64,000 nt of DNA from Oribacterium sp. WCC10 (GTDB taxonomy: Bacteria; Bacillota; Clostridia; Lachnospirales; Lachnospiraceae), in the NCBI RefSeq assembly GCF_900113415.1, contig NZ_FOPH01000003.1:186001-250000 (forward strand), in the 5' to 3' direction. How positions within the stretch are numbered: the stretch's first letter is position 1; every line of letters begins with the position of its first letter. Shown piece by piece: positions 43,458 through 52,507 of the stretch. The notes beneath the pieces were generated by a model. The model was not told where the DNA came from, did no database searches, and saw only the letters and a list, made by a program, of their open reading frames with translations. A program made the translations under genes and the position numbers.

Positions 43458-44525
43458 TCACGGCTGATTATCAAGGATAACAACCGGCTTAATGAGATCA
43501 GCAGGCTTATCTTTCATGAGCTGAAGAGCTTCAGGAATATGCTCCCAGCCATGGAATACATGTGTAGAAAGTTTGCTTACATCAAGTTTTCCTGAAGAAA
43601 TAAGTGAACCAAGCTTCTCCATACGAAGTCTTCCACCAGGCATAAGACCACCTGCGATCTGCTTGTGTCCCATTCCTACGCCCCACTCTACACGAGGAAT
43701 AGTTACAAAATCACCGCTTCCAAGGTAGTTGACATTACCGATCTTTCCGCCGGCCTTAAGTGACTTGACAGCGGATTCAAATGTATTAACTCCACCACCT
43801 GCTACGATAACCTTATCTACACCCTTACCATCAGTCATAGCGAGAACCTGATCTTCTATAGTACCATTCTTGTAACTGATGAAATCATCTGCTCCATAGA
43901 ATCTTGCAGCATCAACACACTTAGGACGTGTACCTACTGCAATAATACGTGATGCACCACGAAGACGTGCACCGGCAACACTCATCAATCCTACAGGACC
44001 GATACCTATAACAAGAACTGTATCACCAAACTGAACATCTGCAAGTTCTACGCCATGGAATCCTGTTGGTACCATATCTGAAAGCATGCAGGCATCTTCA
44101 AGAGTCATACCCTCAGGCATATGTGCTAGATTACCGTCAGCATCATTAACATGGAAAAACTCAGAATCAAGACCATCCTTAAAGTTTGAGAACTTCCAGC
44201 CTGCAAGCATTCCGCCTGAATGCATCGAATAACCGGCCTGAGCTTCAAGTGAATTCCAATCAGGTGTGATTGCAGGAACAAGAACCTTGTCACCCGGTTT
44301 GAAATCCTTAACCATGCTTCCTACTTCAACAACCTCAGCGCAGCCCTCGTGACCAAGGATCATATTATGACGATCACCTACAGCACCTTCCCAGACTGTG
44401 TGTACATCGGAAGTACAAATAGCGATAGCGAGCGGACGACATATAGCATCCATAGGACCACAAGCCGGACGCTCCTTCTCAATCCAACCTACCTCGCCAA
44501 TTTTAAGCATTGCAAAACCCTTCAT
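43458..44525 (-). CDS. Zinc-dependent NADP(H) secondary alcohol dehydrogenase
   Basis: A 355-residue medium-chain dehydrogenase close in layout to the clostridial isopropanol dehydrogenase. The catalytic zinc ligands are visible: Cys in AICTSDVHT, His-Glu in GHEGCAEVVEVG and Asp in MLSDMVPTGFHG. The Rossmann motif GIGPVGLMSVAGARLRGAS is followed by VGTRP, whose Arg is where NADP-preferring homologues bind the 2'-phosphate. The structural-zinc cysteines of ordinary ADHs are absent, as expected for this tetrameric group. The ATG at 44525 has AGGAGG at 6 nt. A promoter with an inverted repeat precedes it. It probably reduces ketones or aldehydes in fermentation. Confidence 0.93.
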   Translation of the reverse strand: MKGFAMLKIGEVGWIEKERPACGPMDAICRPLAIAICTSDVHTVWEGAVGDRHNMILGHEGCAEVVEVGSMVKDFKPGDKVLVPAITPDWNSLEAQAGYSMHSGGMLAGWKFSNFKDGLDSEFFHVNDADGNLAHMPEGMTLEDACMLSDMVPTGFHGVELADVQFGDTVLVIGIGPVGLMSVAGARLRGASRIIAVGTRPKCVDAARFYGADDFISYKNGTIEDQVLAMTDGKGVDKVIVAGGGVNTFESAVKSLKAGGKIGNVNYLGSGDFVTIPRVEWGVGMGHKQIAGGLMPGGRLRMEKLGSLISSGKLDVSKLSTHVFHGWEHIPEALQLMKDKPADLIKPVVILDNQP

Positions 44526-44575
44526 GTAATACCTCCTCATATTGTTATTTTTTTACCGATCTACATGATATGTAC

Positions 44576-44604
44576 ATTATATACTAGTGATACTAATATG
44601 TCAC
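44576..44604 (-). promoter_or_regulatory. Promoter with inverted repeat ahead of the alcohol dehydrogenase gene
   Basis: On the minus strand GTGACA (complement of 44599-44604) and TATAAT (complement of 44576-44581) are 17 nt apart. The inverted repeat TAGTGA-N10-TCACTA (44585-44606) overlaps the -35 box and spacer, as an operator would. Its spacing does not match the Rex consensus. Confidence 0.65.
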
Positions 44605-44826
44605 TAATATATGAGAACAATTTAACAATAAAAGGATATTTCTTTTTTTATCCCACAATAAAATATGCACAATATCTGACATTTCACGGCCGGATATTGT
44701 GCATTATTGAACATAAAGTGAATCGATTAGAAAGATAGCATAAGACCTCTCATCAATTTCCTCTGAAATATTCAGTCTCATACCTGTACTCTGAGAAAAT
44801 TCTGATGAAATCTGCTATATTCGGAT

Positions 44827-46233
44827 TTATGCTGCCTTCTTTGCATCGGAATTCTTTTTCGAAGCAGTGTCCGCTACAGTTTCTGTTACTGTGCCACTTA
44901 CATCAGGCTCTTTGTATTGAACATCTGCTCTCGTTATTTTTTTAGGATAAATATTTACAAAATCATTCTTCATTGAGATCGGTATGTACCCTTGCTTTTC
45001 ATATTCAGCTGATTTTTCCTCCCAGTTCTGCTTACCCCATTCTCTGACATCATCATCGGCTACGACCATATAAGCCTGTGCAGGATAAGGATTTCTCTTA
45101 TCGATGGCATAGTTCATCATACTTGTATCACTTCCGCTGTTTCCGAAAGCAAGAACAGGACGCTGACCGATCTCTCTTTCTATCCAGATGGTCTTATTTG
45201 CATTAAGATTCTTCTGGATAAATCCGCCTGTGAATATTAGTTCATCCCCATCATTGTATTTGAAATCCGTGTTGGAAGGAACTTCTTCATACCCTTTAAC
45301 TTTTACTTCAAATTCGGTTCCGATTATGTGATTAGGTGAAACATAATTGCTGATCGGTGAGTTTGCCACTATTGCTCTTGTGGTAGTACGCTCAGTTCCA
45401 CTCACTACATAAACGGTATAATCATTGTCATAAAGATACTTCACTACTTCAACCATAGGAAGATAGAATCCATCGATATATCTCATATTGTTGAAACTGG
45501 GCGTCTCTTTCTGTCCGAACTCACACGCATAATCATAGAGTTCCTGTACGGTCATACCGGCATACGCTTTTGCAAATTTTCTTGCAAGAGCCTCTCCTGC
45601 GGTATAACCCGGCTTTAACTCAAGTGCCGACTCCTTAAGATCATCACTGACCTTTTCCGGATGATCCTCAAGACAATAGCTTATAAACATACATGTATCA
45701 TAGTACGTGAAGAATGTCTCACATGTAAGTGTTCCATCCATATCAAATACTGCGATTCTATCCTTTACAGGAATATAACCTTCAGACTTTTCATCTACAG
45801 ATTCTGTTACAAATTCTACAAGAGACTGCATAGCAGGTGATGAAGGATCCCATTCAGGGATAACTGTAGCGGTTTTTTCAGTTTTTTTCTCATTTAAATC
45901 AATGATCTTTGAGTCAGACGCAGCTTCTTTAGTTTCCGCTTCAGATAATCTCTCTTCCTTGGAAGCTTCAACTGTGGTTTCAGTTTCTGTCTCAGATTCT
46001 TTGGTCGCATCCTTTGATTCAACTACCTTTGTTTCTTTTACAGTTTCTTTTGTGGTTTCTTTAGTAGTTTCTTTGGTTTCCTCTTCAGTTACAGTCTCTT
46101 CTGTTTTGGTCTCTTCTGCAGTGGTTTCTGTTGCAACAGCAGCTGTTGTTGCAGACGGAACGGATGTTGCTTCACATGCAGTCATACTTAAAGGTAAAGC
46201 CAAAGCCATCATCAGTGAAATCAGTTTTTTCAT
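44827..46233 (-). CDS. HAD-family phosphatase lipoprotein
   Basis: A 468-residue lipoprotein. The signal peptide has lipobox SMTAC (lipidated Cys at residue 20). Residues 22-115 form a Thr/Glu/Lys-rich low-complexity spacer built of units such as TKET and KETVKET. The HAD phosphatase domain covers about 155-400 with motif I FDMDGTLT, motif II VVSGTERTT and motif IV FGNSGSDTSMM, all intact. The C-terminus is a short Ser/Lys/Ala tail. It should be displayed on the outer surface and hydrolyse phosphate esters or phosphocholine-like substrates there. Its promoter is not evident. It is a single-gene unit. Confidence 0.88.
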   Translation of the reverse strand: MKKLISLMMALALPLSMTACEATSVPSATTAAVATETTAEETKTEETVTEEETKETTKETTKETVKETKVVESKDATKESETETETTVEASKEERLSEAETKEAASDSKIIDLNEKKTEKTATVIPEWDPSSPAMQSLVEFVTESVDEKSEGYIPVKDRIAVFDMDGTLTCETFFTYYDTCMFISYCLEDHPEKVSDDLKESALELKPGYTAGEALARKFAKAYAGMTVQELYDYACEFGQKETPSFNNMRYIDGFYLPMVEVVKYLYDNDYTVYVVSGTERTTTRAIVANSPISNYVSPNHIIGTEFEVKVKGYEEVPSNTDFKYNDGDELIFTGGFIQKNLNANKTIWIEREIGQRPVLAFGNSGSDTSMMNYAIDKRNPYPAQAYMVVADDDVREWGKQNWEEKSAEYEKQGYIPISMKNDFVNIYPKKITRADVQYKEPDVSGTVTETVADTASKKNSDAKKAA

Positions 46234-46468
46234 GTTTTATTATACCCTCCATTCATAAATACAGTAAAAACCCGCCACATGGTTCGGGCATCACCACGCT
46301 AAAGATTTCGACAGCATTTACAGCCGATATAAGATAAATTTCCGTTATAGTGTATAACAATTCCCATAAACAGACATTTTATGATAGGATGAGACGTTCG
46401 GTACAATTTGTATCGTTATTTTAATAGTCACATGTAAAAGAAAGCTACGGAAGGAAATCAGTTAAAGT

Positions 46469-46592
46469 ATGGTATTGGATTTATTGGATATGATTGACAG
46501 CATTATGTATTACCCGGTTCTCATCATTGTCATGACACTTACGGGTTTGTACTTTACAGTGCTTACGAAAGGTGTTCAGATCAGATTGTCAG
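46469..46592 (+). pseudogene. N-terminal remnant of a sodium:alanine symporter (AgcS)
   Basis: The frame from the ATG at 46469 reads like the start of the AgcS family: DMIDSIMYYPVLIIVMTLTG followed by LYFTVLTKGVQIRL, where family members carry a first helix and the GLYLTIR..QIR motif. After about 40 codons the similarity stops, and the frame runs on (to 46645) into the antisense of the GHL10 gene's end. AGGAAAT precedes the ATG at a long distance. The intact protein would be about 450 residues, so this is a truncated gene left by deletion. The rest of the 365-bp gap (46234-46468) shows no gene. Confidence 0.65.
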
Positions 46593-46598
46593 ACCGCC

Positions 46599-47852
46599 TC
46601 AGATTCCAAGGAAAATATTCTTCAGATTTTCAACTTCTGTTTTAGCTTTACTGTCAACAAGATTCTGATATGCATAAACACCAAATCCCGAAACTTTTCC
46701 GGTGCCTAAAGCTGTGAGAACCTCTCTTGCCAGTATGTCATTATATCTCAGCCACTCAGGAACAGCATTGCCGTCCCAGGTATCTGTATTGCATTTATAT
46801 AATGCGAGACCTACATAAAGCTTTACTTTGCTTTTATTCTTATCCATAAGCTTAATCCAATCATTAAGACATACTTCAAAAGCTGCTTCAGACACAGCTC
46901 CGCTTCCGGTCTTCTGTTCAAAACCAAAGTATATCTGAGGCAATATATAATCTATATATTTATCCGATGAAAGCCACTTGTCTATATCGACAAAATAACT
47001 TCTGTTGCTCTTTAAATACTTAAGTTCCGCCACAGGACTGACACCGAAAACTGCACTGCTTTTCATCTCATGAACTTTCGCATAAACAGCTTCGATAAGG
47101 GCTGAAACATTCTCTCTTCTCCAGTCAGCTATAGACAGACTGCTTCCGGATGAAGCATACTCGGGATAGTCAAAATTTGTATCAGCTCCTTCCCCTAGTC
47201 CGGGATAGAAATAATCATCGAACTGAACACCGTCCACATCATACTTTGTCATCACTTCTTGAACTGCAGACACAATGAGATCCCGTGCTTCTTTTTTCGA
47301 AGGATTCAGATAGTAGCTTCCATCAAACAAAAGAACATTTCTGTTTGTTTCTGCATTATCATACATTCTCCTTGAAATCGAATCAGCACTTTCTTCTTCC
47401 CACTTTTTCATTGAACCAGTAACTCTGTATGGATTCAGCCATGCGTGAAACTGCAGGCCATGTCTATGGGCAGAATCAATCATATATTGAAGTGCATCAA
47501 ACTTATCAGAATCTGTAGGCAGGAATTTTGAAACCGGAAAAATATCTGATTTATAGTAAGCATCTGTATGACTGTGCACATGGCAAAAAATCGCATTCAT
47601 ACCATTTGCCGCAATGTTTTCCATCACTTTATCAGCTTCTTTTTTGAATTGAACTTCATCCGATGGCATGTCCGCCCAATTGATATATGAGAACCATACT
47701 CCCTTTAATCCATCTTTCGCACCAGGTGCCGAATTGATGCCCGCAGCTCTTGAACTAATGACACCACACATAAGCAAACACATGATAACAGCTAGCATGC
47801 ACTTATGAAAATATTTCCGGAAACACTGTACTGACCATACTTCATATCTCAT
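46599..47852 (-). CDS. GHL10 (DUF187) family glycosyl hydrolase-like protein
   Basis: A 417-residue secreted protein. The N-terminus has a signal-anchor stretch (CMLAVIMCLLMCGVISSRAAG) with cleavage likely after AAG. The GHL10 TIM-barrel domain spans about 45-390 with GVWFSYINWADM, ANGMNAIFCHVHSHTDAYY, GLQFHAWLNPYRV, VDGVQFDDYFYPG and the YILPQIYFGFE segment, which carry the Asp/Asp pair and Tyr/Glu typical of the family. Family members are predicted to act on peptidoglycan-type sugars. It lies upstream of the luxS terminator and its end meets the AgcS remnant. Confidence 0.9.
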   Translation of the reverse strand: MRYEVWSVQCFRKYFHKCMLAVIMCLLMCGVISSRAAGINSAPGAKDGLKGVWFSYINWADMPSDEVQFKKEADKVMENIAANGMNAIFCHVHSHTDAYYKSDIFPVSKFLPTDSDKFDALQYMIDSAHRHGLQFHAWLNPYRVTGSMKKWEEESADSISRRMYDNAETNRNVLLFDGSYYLNPSKKEARDLIVSAVQEVMTKYDVDGVQFDDYFYPGLGEGADTNFDYPEYASSGSSLSIADWRRENVSALIEAVYAKVHEMKSSAVFGVSPVAELKYLKSNRSYFVDIDKWLSSDKYIDYILPQIYFGFEQKTGSGAVSEAAFEVCLNDWIKLMDKNKSKVKLYVGLALYKCNTDTWDGNAVPEWLRYNDILAREVLTALGTGKVSGFGVYAYQNLVDSKAKTEVENLKNIFLGI

Positions 47853-47900
47853 TGATTCATCCCCTACTTCATAACATTTATTCTTTACAGTTTATAAAAA

Positions 47901-47926
47901 ACATGACCCTGAAATCAGGGTCATGT
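47901..47926 (-). terminator. Terminator of luxS
   Basis: ACATGACCCTGA/TCAGGGTCATGT is a perfect 12-bp stem around AA. On the minus strand it is followed by TTTTTTATAAA, 22 nt past the luxS stop codon. Confidence 0.95.
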
Positions 47927-47947
47927 GACTTTTTCAGCTATTCGCAA

Positions 47948-48472
47948 TCAGGAATCGAAGAAATGCTGTCCGTCATCAGTTACAAGTCGTTCTGTCTTTG
48001 GATACTCATATATATCATCATTTTCCGCATTGGCTTCAAGATAAGAAACAAACTCGTTTGCATACCATTTTGCCATATCAAGATTGTGCATACGGTAATA
48101 TCCGCAATTCTCAGGAGTTGTTCCCGGCACAACCTGTGTATCATTGACAGACTTAAATGATCTGAGAATCAGATCGAAAACTTCCTTTGAAGTGCGGTCA
48201 CCCTTAAGGATGAGATAAAATCCTGTGAGACATCCCATAGGTCCCCAGTAAATAACCTCGTCTTTCCAGTCAGGATCATTACGAAGACAGGTTGCAATGA
48301 TGTGTTCAAGGGAATGCATGGCAGCAACATCTATCACCGGTTCCCTGTTTGGTCTCTTAAGTCTGACATCATATGTAGTGACTGAATAATCACCCAAATG
48401 ATCAACCCTGCTTGTAAAAATACCCGGTACAATACGAGTATGGTCTACTGAAAAACTTTGTATCAATTCCAT
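47948..48472 (-). CDS. luxS: S-ribosylhomocysteine lyase
   Basis: A 174-residue LuxS. It splits S-ribosylhomocysteine to homocysteine and the precursor of autoinducer-2, closing the activated methyl cycle. The metal site HSLEH (His-x-x-x-His, near residue 54) with catalytic Cys in GPMGCLTGFYL and a third His/Cys ligand region is intact; the length is slightly above the usual 150-160. AGGAGGA precedes the ATG. No pfs or metK lies adjacent. It has its own terminator. Confidence 0.97.
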   Translation of the reverse strand: MELIQSFSVDHTRIVPGIFTSRVDHLGDYSVTTYDVRLKRPNREPVIDVAAMHSLEHIIATCLRNDPDWKDEVIYWGPMGCLTGFYLILKGDRTSKEVFDLILRSFKSVNDTQVVPGTTPENCGYYRMHNLDMAKWYANEFVSYLEANAENDDIYEYPKTERLVTDDGQHFFDS

Positions 48473-48547
48473 TTACAATTATCCTCCTGTTTAAACCGCA
48501 TGTCTTTTAAATGGCCTGATGCTATAATACCATCCTTATGACTTTAA

Positions 48548-49207
48548 TTACATAAGAATCTTACTTCTGTCATCAACTTTCAAAGTATTGCGGAGAAGAG
48601 TTGTATTTTTCCAGACGTCATCTTCAGTCATTGAATCAATCTTTACGGCAGCGACTGCTTTTGCTTCTTCTTTATTCTTTGCCTTAACAGTGATTCTTCC
48701 ATACAATTCACAAGTAAACGGTACCTGATATTCTGAATATAAAGTCTGCTTTTCAGCCTTGTAAGCCATTTCTCCAAATGTCTTTGCATCAGTATTAAAT
48801 GCAGCCTGTGAAGTGATTGATGGCCAGAAAAGAATAACATTTGTAAGACATCCGCCACTTTCATCAGCGGGTCCAAGATCATAGGCGATAATGATCGATA
48901 CAGTTTTTGAGAGCTTCTCATCAAGAGTTTTGGCTACTCTTTTTGCCATATCAAGATTATTTGTCTGTGAAGATCTGCTGTAGTCGGCAATAAGTGCTAT
49001 ACCGTATTCCCCCTTATACTGAGCAAGGCAGCAGCTCAAACCTTCCTTGTTTTCTTCCCAGAGTTCTGTATGTACACTTCGAAGCTCTTCAGGAAGTTCA
49101 TCATAAGTCAGTTCTTTCCCATCCTTTATGAACTCACCACGGTTATTAGACCAAAAGATAAAGTCATTCAGAAAATCCTCTTCCATTTCTTTGATGTAAT
49201 AGATCAT
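48548..49207 (-). CDS. Hypothetical protein with DpnD/PcfM-like C-terminal segment
   Basis: A 219-residue soluble protein I cannot place firmly. The N-terminal 140 residues are mixed alpha/beta and carry DYSRSSQTNNLDMAKRVAK and IIIAYDLGPADESGGCLTN. The C-terminal segment (about 160-200, VPFTCELYGRITVKAKNKEE) resembles the small DpnD/PcfM-like domain with its EEAKAVAAVKI helix. No signal peptide or membrane helix. AAGGAGAAG precedes the ATG. It stands between luxS and an azoreductase-like gene, on the same strand as both. Confidence 0.7.
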   Translation of the reverse strand: MIYYIKEMEEDFLNDFIFWSNNRGEFIKDGKELTYDELPEELRSVHTELWEENKEGLSCCLAQYKGEYGIALIADYSRSSQTNNLDMAKRVAKTLDEKLSKTVSIIIAYDLGPADESGGCLTNVILFWPSITSQAAFNTDAKTFGEMAYKAEKQTLYSEYQVPFTCELYGRITVKAKNKEEAKAVAAVKIDSMTEDDVWKNTTLLRNTLKVDDRSKILM

Positions 49208-49358
49208 AGTTCTTCTCCTTTTGAGATTTTCACCCGCTCACTTAGCCACACTACGATGGCAGGAGCAGTTTGTTCACGTACATTTCTATATATACTATGT
49301 TATACCACAAGCTGAAAAAGTAAGCATTATTAATAGCATAAGTCCCTGTAAGTATCTT

Positions 49359-49916
49359 TCAACCTGATGAAATATCAGCCAACGCTTTATTCATTATCGA
49401 TTCCACATCTGCTCCGACTATGTCAAGTCCCGTAGCCTTGATAAGTTCTACATCCCCGATGCCGTAAAAATTCTGAGCCAATGCTTTTATATACATAAAA
49501 CCAAACTCATCCGGAACGTAACTTCCTCCTGCAGTCATTATGTAATACAGTTTTTCAGCCTTACATAATCCATGGGGCATACCTTCAGCTGTGTACTCAA
49601 AAGTAATCCCAAGAACATTGATATGTTCGATGTACTGCTTAAGAGATGCCGGAAAAGAAAGATCCCAATATGGGGCTGCAATGACGATAGTATCAGCTGA
49701 TGCAAACTGTCTTGCCAGCGAAAACGAGTCATCATCAAAACAACCGGAAGCTATCAGACTGTCTCTTTTTTTGAGAAAGTTTTCATCTGTTTTTGGAAAA
49801 CTCACTTCTTCCAGCCTGATTTCTGTATAATCATCTCCGATTTTTTCAAGAAGAGCCCACGCCAGTTTTCCTGTTCTTGATTCATCACGAACACATGAAT
49901 TTACAAATAAAACCAT
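49359..49916 (-). CDS. FMN-dependent NADH-azoreductase-like flavoprotein
   Basis: A 185-residue flavodoxin-like NAD(P)H dehydrogenase (AcpD/AzoR type). The FMN phosphate loop is LFVNSCVRDESRTGKLAWALL near residue 3 (shown in part), followed by ADTIVIAAPYWDLSFPASLKQYIEHINVLG, abridged here to APYWDLSFPA, and the MTAGGSY flavin loop. It reduces quinones or azo compounds using NADH. AAAGGG precedes the ATG. It is upstream of the full-length repeat copy. Confidence 0.9.
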   Translation of the reverse strand: MVLFVNSCVRDESRTGKLAWALLEKIGDDYTEIRLEEVSFPKTDENFLKKRDSLIASGCFDDDSFSLARQFASADTIVIAAPYWDLSFPASLKQYIEHINVLGITFEYTAEGMPHGLCKAEKLYYIMTAGGSYVPDEFGFMYIKALAQNFYGIGDVELIKATGLDIVGADVESIMNKALADISSG

Positions 49917-49987
49917 TTGGTAATTACCCTTTCATAATTCTTCTTAAGATTTCTCTGATACTCTTTTTATTTAAAACTTAAAGCTAT

Positions 49988-50107
49988 GGAACACTGATTA
50001 AATCAGTATTTCCCTAGAGCCTCCTGCGTCGCGGTACGGATTTTCAAAGGAAGTTGATGCTTCGCATCGAAAATCCGGCCAGAGGAACGCTTTAATCAGC
50101 ATTTCCC
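49988..50107. repeat. Full-length dispersed structured repeat, copy A
   Basis: A 120-bp non-coding repeat. The left end is the hairpin ACACTGATTAAATCAGTATT. The centre is a large hairpin bounded by GGATTTTC and GAAAATCC around GATGCTTCGCATC. The right end is the hairpin AACGCTTTAATCAGCATT. Copy B at 54689-54808 is its reverse complement with roughly 75-80 percent identity over the full length by my manual alignment. It lies between the azoreductase and MCP genes. No ORF, target duplication or transposase was recognised. Confidence 0.85.
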
Positions 50108-50150
50108 TATATTCTCAAATGAATACTTTTTCATGTTACATCAGGCATGC

Positions 50151-50177
50151 AAAATCCGTGGCTGAGCCACGGATTTT
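50151..50177 (-). terminator. Terminator of the MCP gene
   Basis: AAAATCCGTGGC/GCCACGGATTTT is a perfect 12-bp stem with a 3-nt loop, 31 nt past the MCP stop codon; the T-run forms its 3' arm on the minus strand. Confidence 0.8.
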
Positions 50178-50207
50178 CCCTCTTCATAATTTTTCCCGGA
50201 TGGAACA

Positions 50208-52382
50208 TTATCCTCTTAACCGGAATTTTGTAACAAGACCATCGAGTTTTTCTGCCTGAGTTGAAAGTTCCTGGCTGGCTGCCGCACTCTCCTCTGCTGT
50301 TGCCGAGTTGGTCTGTACTACTGAAGAAATCTGATCGATTCCTTCTGTTACCTGCTGTATACCGGCACTCTGCTGTTCAGAAGCTTCAGAAATCTTGCTT
50401 ATCAGTTCATCGATTCTTGTGAAGCTTTCGGATACCTTGCCAAGGGCGATTGCAGTCTCATCTGTGATTCCTGCACCCTTATGTACAGCCTCAATCGTAT
50501 CTTCGATAAGCTTAGCAGTATCACCTGCAGCATCCTGCGACTTCTTTGCCAGATTACCTACCTCATCAGCTACAACAGCAAATCCCTTTCCGGCAGTTCC
50601 TGCTCTTGCCGCCTCAATCGCTGCATTAAGTGCAAGAATGTTAGTCTGGAATGCAATGTCATCAATAGTCTTGATGATCTTGCCTATTTCATTTGCCTTC
50701 TCTGTTATTTCTGTCATGGAGTTAGACATTTCCCGCATCTTATCATTGGATGTTCTGACTGCATCATTGGAACCCTGACTGATCATTGCAGCTTCCTTGG
50801 TCAGGTCTGTTGTGCTAAGTACCTTCCTGGAAATATTTCCCATAGCCTTTGAAAGATCCTCAACCGATGAAGCCTGCTCTGTAGATCCCTGTGCCAGCGC
50901 CTGGGAACCGGAAGCAACCTGCTCTGCTTCACCGGATACCTGATTTGCCGAACTCTTGATCTCTCTCATGGTTGCAGATAATTCTGTACTGATGCTGTTC
51001 ACAGCTTCTTTCAACGGTGCATATGCTCCTACATACAGTTCCCTGTGTCGGTTCGAATCAGTATTGAAGTTACCTGCTGCAAGCTGTGTCAGATTCTCTG
51101 AAAGATCCTCGATAATCTTGCGAAGTCTCTCAATAAACTGGTGAATCGAGTCTGCAAGAACTCCGATTTCATCATTTCCTTTGTATGATACATCTACATC
51201 AAAGTTACCAACTGCAACTTTCTGTGCAGCATCTCCGATTCGATTGAGAGGTGCGAGAGTTTTCGTCAGAAGACTGACTACGACAAGACTTAGAACAGCA
51301 AGTGCAATAATTGCAAATATCACGATAAAAATGACTATATCATAATTCGGAGCATAATAATCATTCTGCTGAAGTGCGCATTGTGTCCACCAGTATCCGC
51401 CGCCAACTTCAATCGGTGAGAAGTAACGGATTACCTTTCCGTTCTTTTGAGAGGTACTTGTGAACTTGAATCTCTCATGTGTCTGCTCGCCATTTGTAAA
51501 ATCAGCAAAGCTCTTTTCTCCGATGACATCCTTGAAACTGGTTCCAATGATAGCCAGATTGCTGCTGAGCAGGAAATCACCGCTTCCGCTGAATACATTG
51601 TAGATCATATTGTTGAACGGAGGATGTTTATCCACGATAATACCGAATGACGCCGTATCTATGGTGATGATAACAGTACCTTTAAATGCACCATCAGAAA
51701 CTATAGGATAGTAAAGCGTTACAACCTTCATCTCATCCATCTCGTATGCCGACGATGTTCCATTCTCAAGAGATGATTTTGCCGGAGCATAATACTCAGC
51801 ATTTGCATAGGAATCGTATTCAAGATTTCTAACAATTCCATTTTCGTTATCAGTTCTTGTTATGTAAGGTGCGAACTGTTTCATATCCTTTGAAAATGCA
51901 CCCGGTTCCATAAGGATTCCGACACCAGCTATATAATCATATGTTGATACTGCATGAATCAATGAATTCAATACAACGGTTTCAGCTGCATATCTGCTTC
52001 CACTGATTTCTTCACCTGTCACACGGCTGAAAAAAGTGCCGGTCGTCGGTTGTGGCTGTTCCTTGATATCGCCCTCAACCGTCCATGACGCAACAATACC
52101 TGATTCCCTGCTGTCATCCGACGCATACATACGCTTCATTACTGTCTGGATATTCTCATCAATATCATTTGCAACATTCAAAATTGACTGGATCTTTGAG
52201 GCACCTTTGTCTGCCATTGCGTACATGGTCTTGTCAGTAGCTTTCAGCATGGATCCGCCGACAAAAACAATGATTGCTATCGTCATTGCCGCAAAAACCC
52301 CCAGAAGTACAATTGCAACAATTGCGGCCAGCTTTCTACTTATACTGGACTTTTTACGTAATGTCGCTTTCCCGTATTTCAT
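50208..52382 (-). CDS. Methyl-accepting chemotaxis protein with dCache-type sensor
   Basis: A 724-residue receptor. TM1 is at about 18-43 and an extracellular dCache-like domain at about 44-335 ([30 protein letters not shown]). TM2 lies at about 350-372, followed by HAMP (about 373-430) and a second HAMP-like linker. The signalling domain reaches its hairpin tip at about 610-650 ([35 protein letters not shown]) and ends in [17 protein letters not shown]. It should be a polar membrane receptor feeding CheA. No che genes adjoin. AAGGAG lies upstream of the ATG. The ligand is unknown. Confidence 0.94.
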   Translation of the reverse strand: MKYGKATLRKKSSISRKLAAIVAIVLLGVFAAMTIAIIVFVGGSMLKATDKTMYAMADKGASKIQSILNVANDIDENIQTVMKRMYASDDSRESGIVASWTVEGDIKEQPQPTTGTFFSRVTGEEISGSRYAAETVVLNSLIHAVSTYDYIAGVGILMEPGAFSKDMKQFAPYITRTDNENGIVRNLEYDSYANAEYYAPAKSSLENGTSSAYEMDEMKVVTLYYPIVSDGAFKGTVIITIDTASFGIIVDKHPPFNNMIYNVFSGSGDFLLSSNLAIIGTSFKDVIGEKSFADFTNGEQTHERFKFTSTSQKNGKVIRYFSPIEVGGGYWWTQCALQQNDYYAPNYDIVIFIVIFAIIALAVLSLVVVSLLTKTLAPLNRIGDAAQKVAVGNFDVDVSYKGNDEIGVLADSIHQFIERLRKIIEDLSENLTQLAAGNFNTDSNRHRELYVGAYAPLKEAVNSISTELSATMREIKSSANQVSGEAEQVASGSQALAQGSTEQASSVEDLSKAMGNISRKVLSTTDLTKEAAMISQGSNDAVRTSNDKMREMSNSMTEITEKANEIGKIIKTIDDIAFQTNILALNAAIEAARAGTAGKGFAVVADEVGNLAKKSQDAAGDTAKLIEDTIEAVHKGAGITDETAIALGKVSESFTRIDELISKISEASEQQSAGIQQVTEGIDQISSVVQTNSATAEESAAASQELSTQAEKLDGLVTKFRLRG

Positions 52383-52476
52383 TTTTGTTCTCCTTCAATC
52401 AATATTCGTTAAAGCTTCTGTACAATTTCACGTTCATATCATCAAGGGTTATATCGGCAGTATTATCAATAAAAAT

Positions 52477-52503
52477 AACAGGCATCACAAAATGATACCT
52501 GTT
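52477..52503 (-). terminator. Terminator of nudC
   Basis: AACAGGCATCA/TGATACCTGTT (one G-T pair) around CAAAA is followed on the minus strand by ATTTTTATTG. It starts 5 nt past the nudC stop codon. Confidence 0.85.
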
Positions 52504-52507
52504 TTTA

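Noticed and set aside
44585-44606. Rex (redox) operator ahead of the alcohol dehydrogenase gene
   Set aside because: TAGTGA-N10-TCACTA resembles TTGTGA...TCACAA, but the spacer is 10 nt rather than about 6-8 and the outer bases differ, so the Rex assignment is not supported.
45902-46258. 118-codon plus-strand Ser/Val-rich ORF
   Set aside because: It is the antisense of the Thr/Glu/Lys repeat stalk of the HAD lipoprotein; repeats keep all frames open.
49988-50107. Full repeat copy as an insertion sequence or integron attachment site
   Set aside because: There is no transposase, no flanking direct repeat and no integrase. The size and hairpin structure fit a non-autonomous repeat only.
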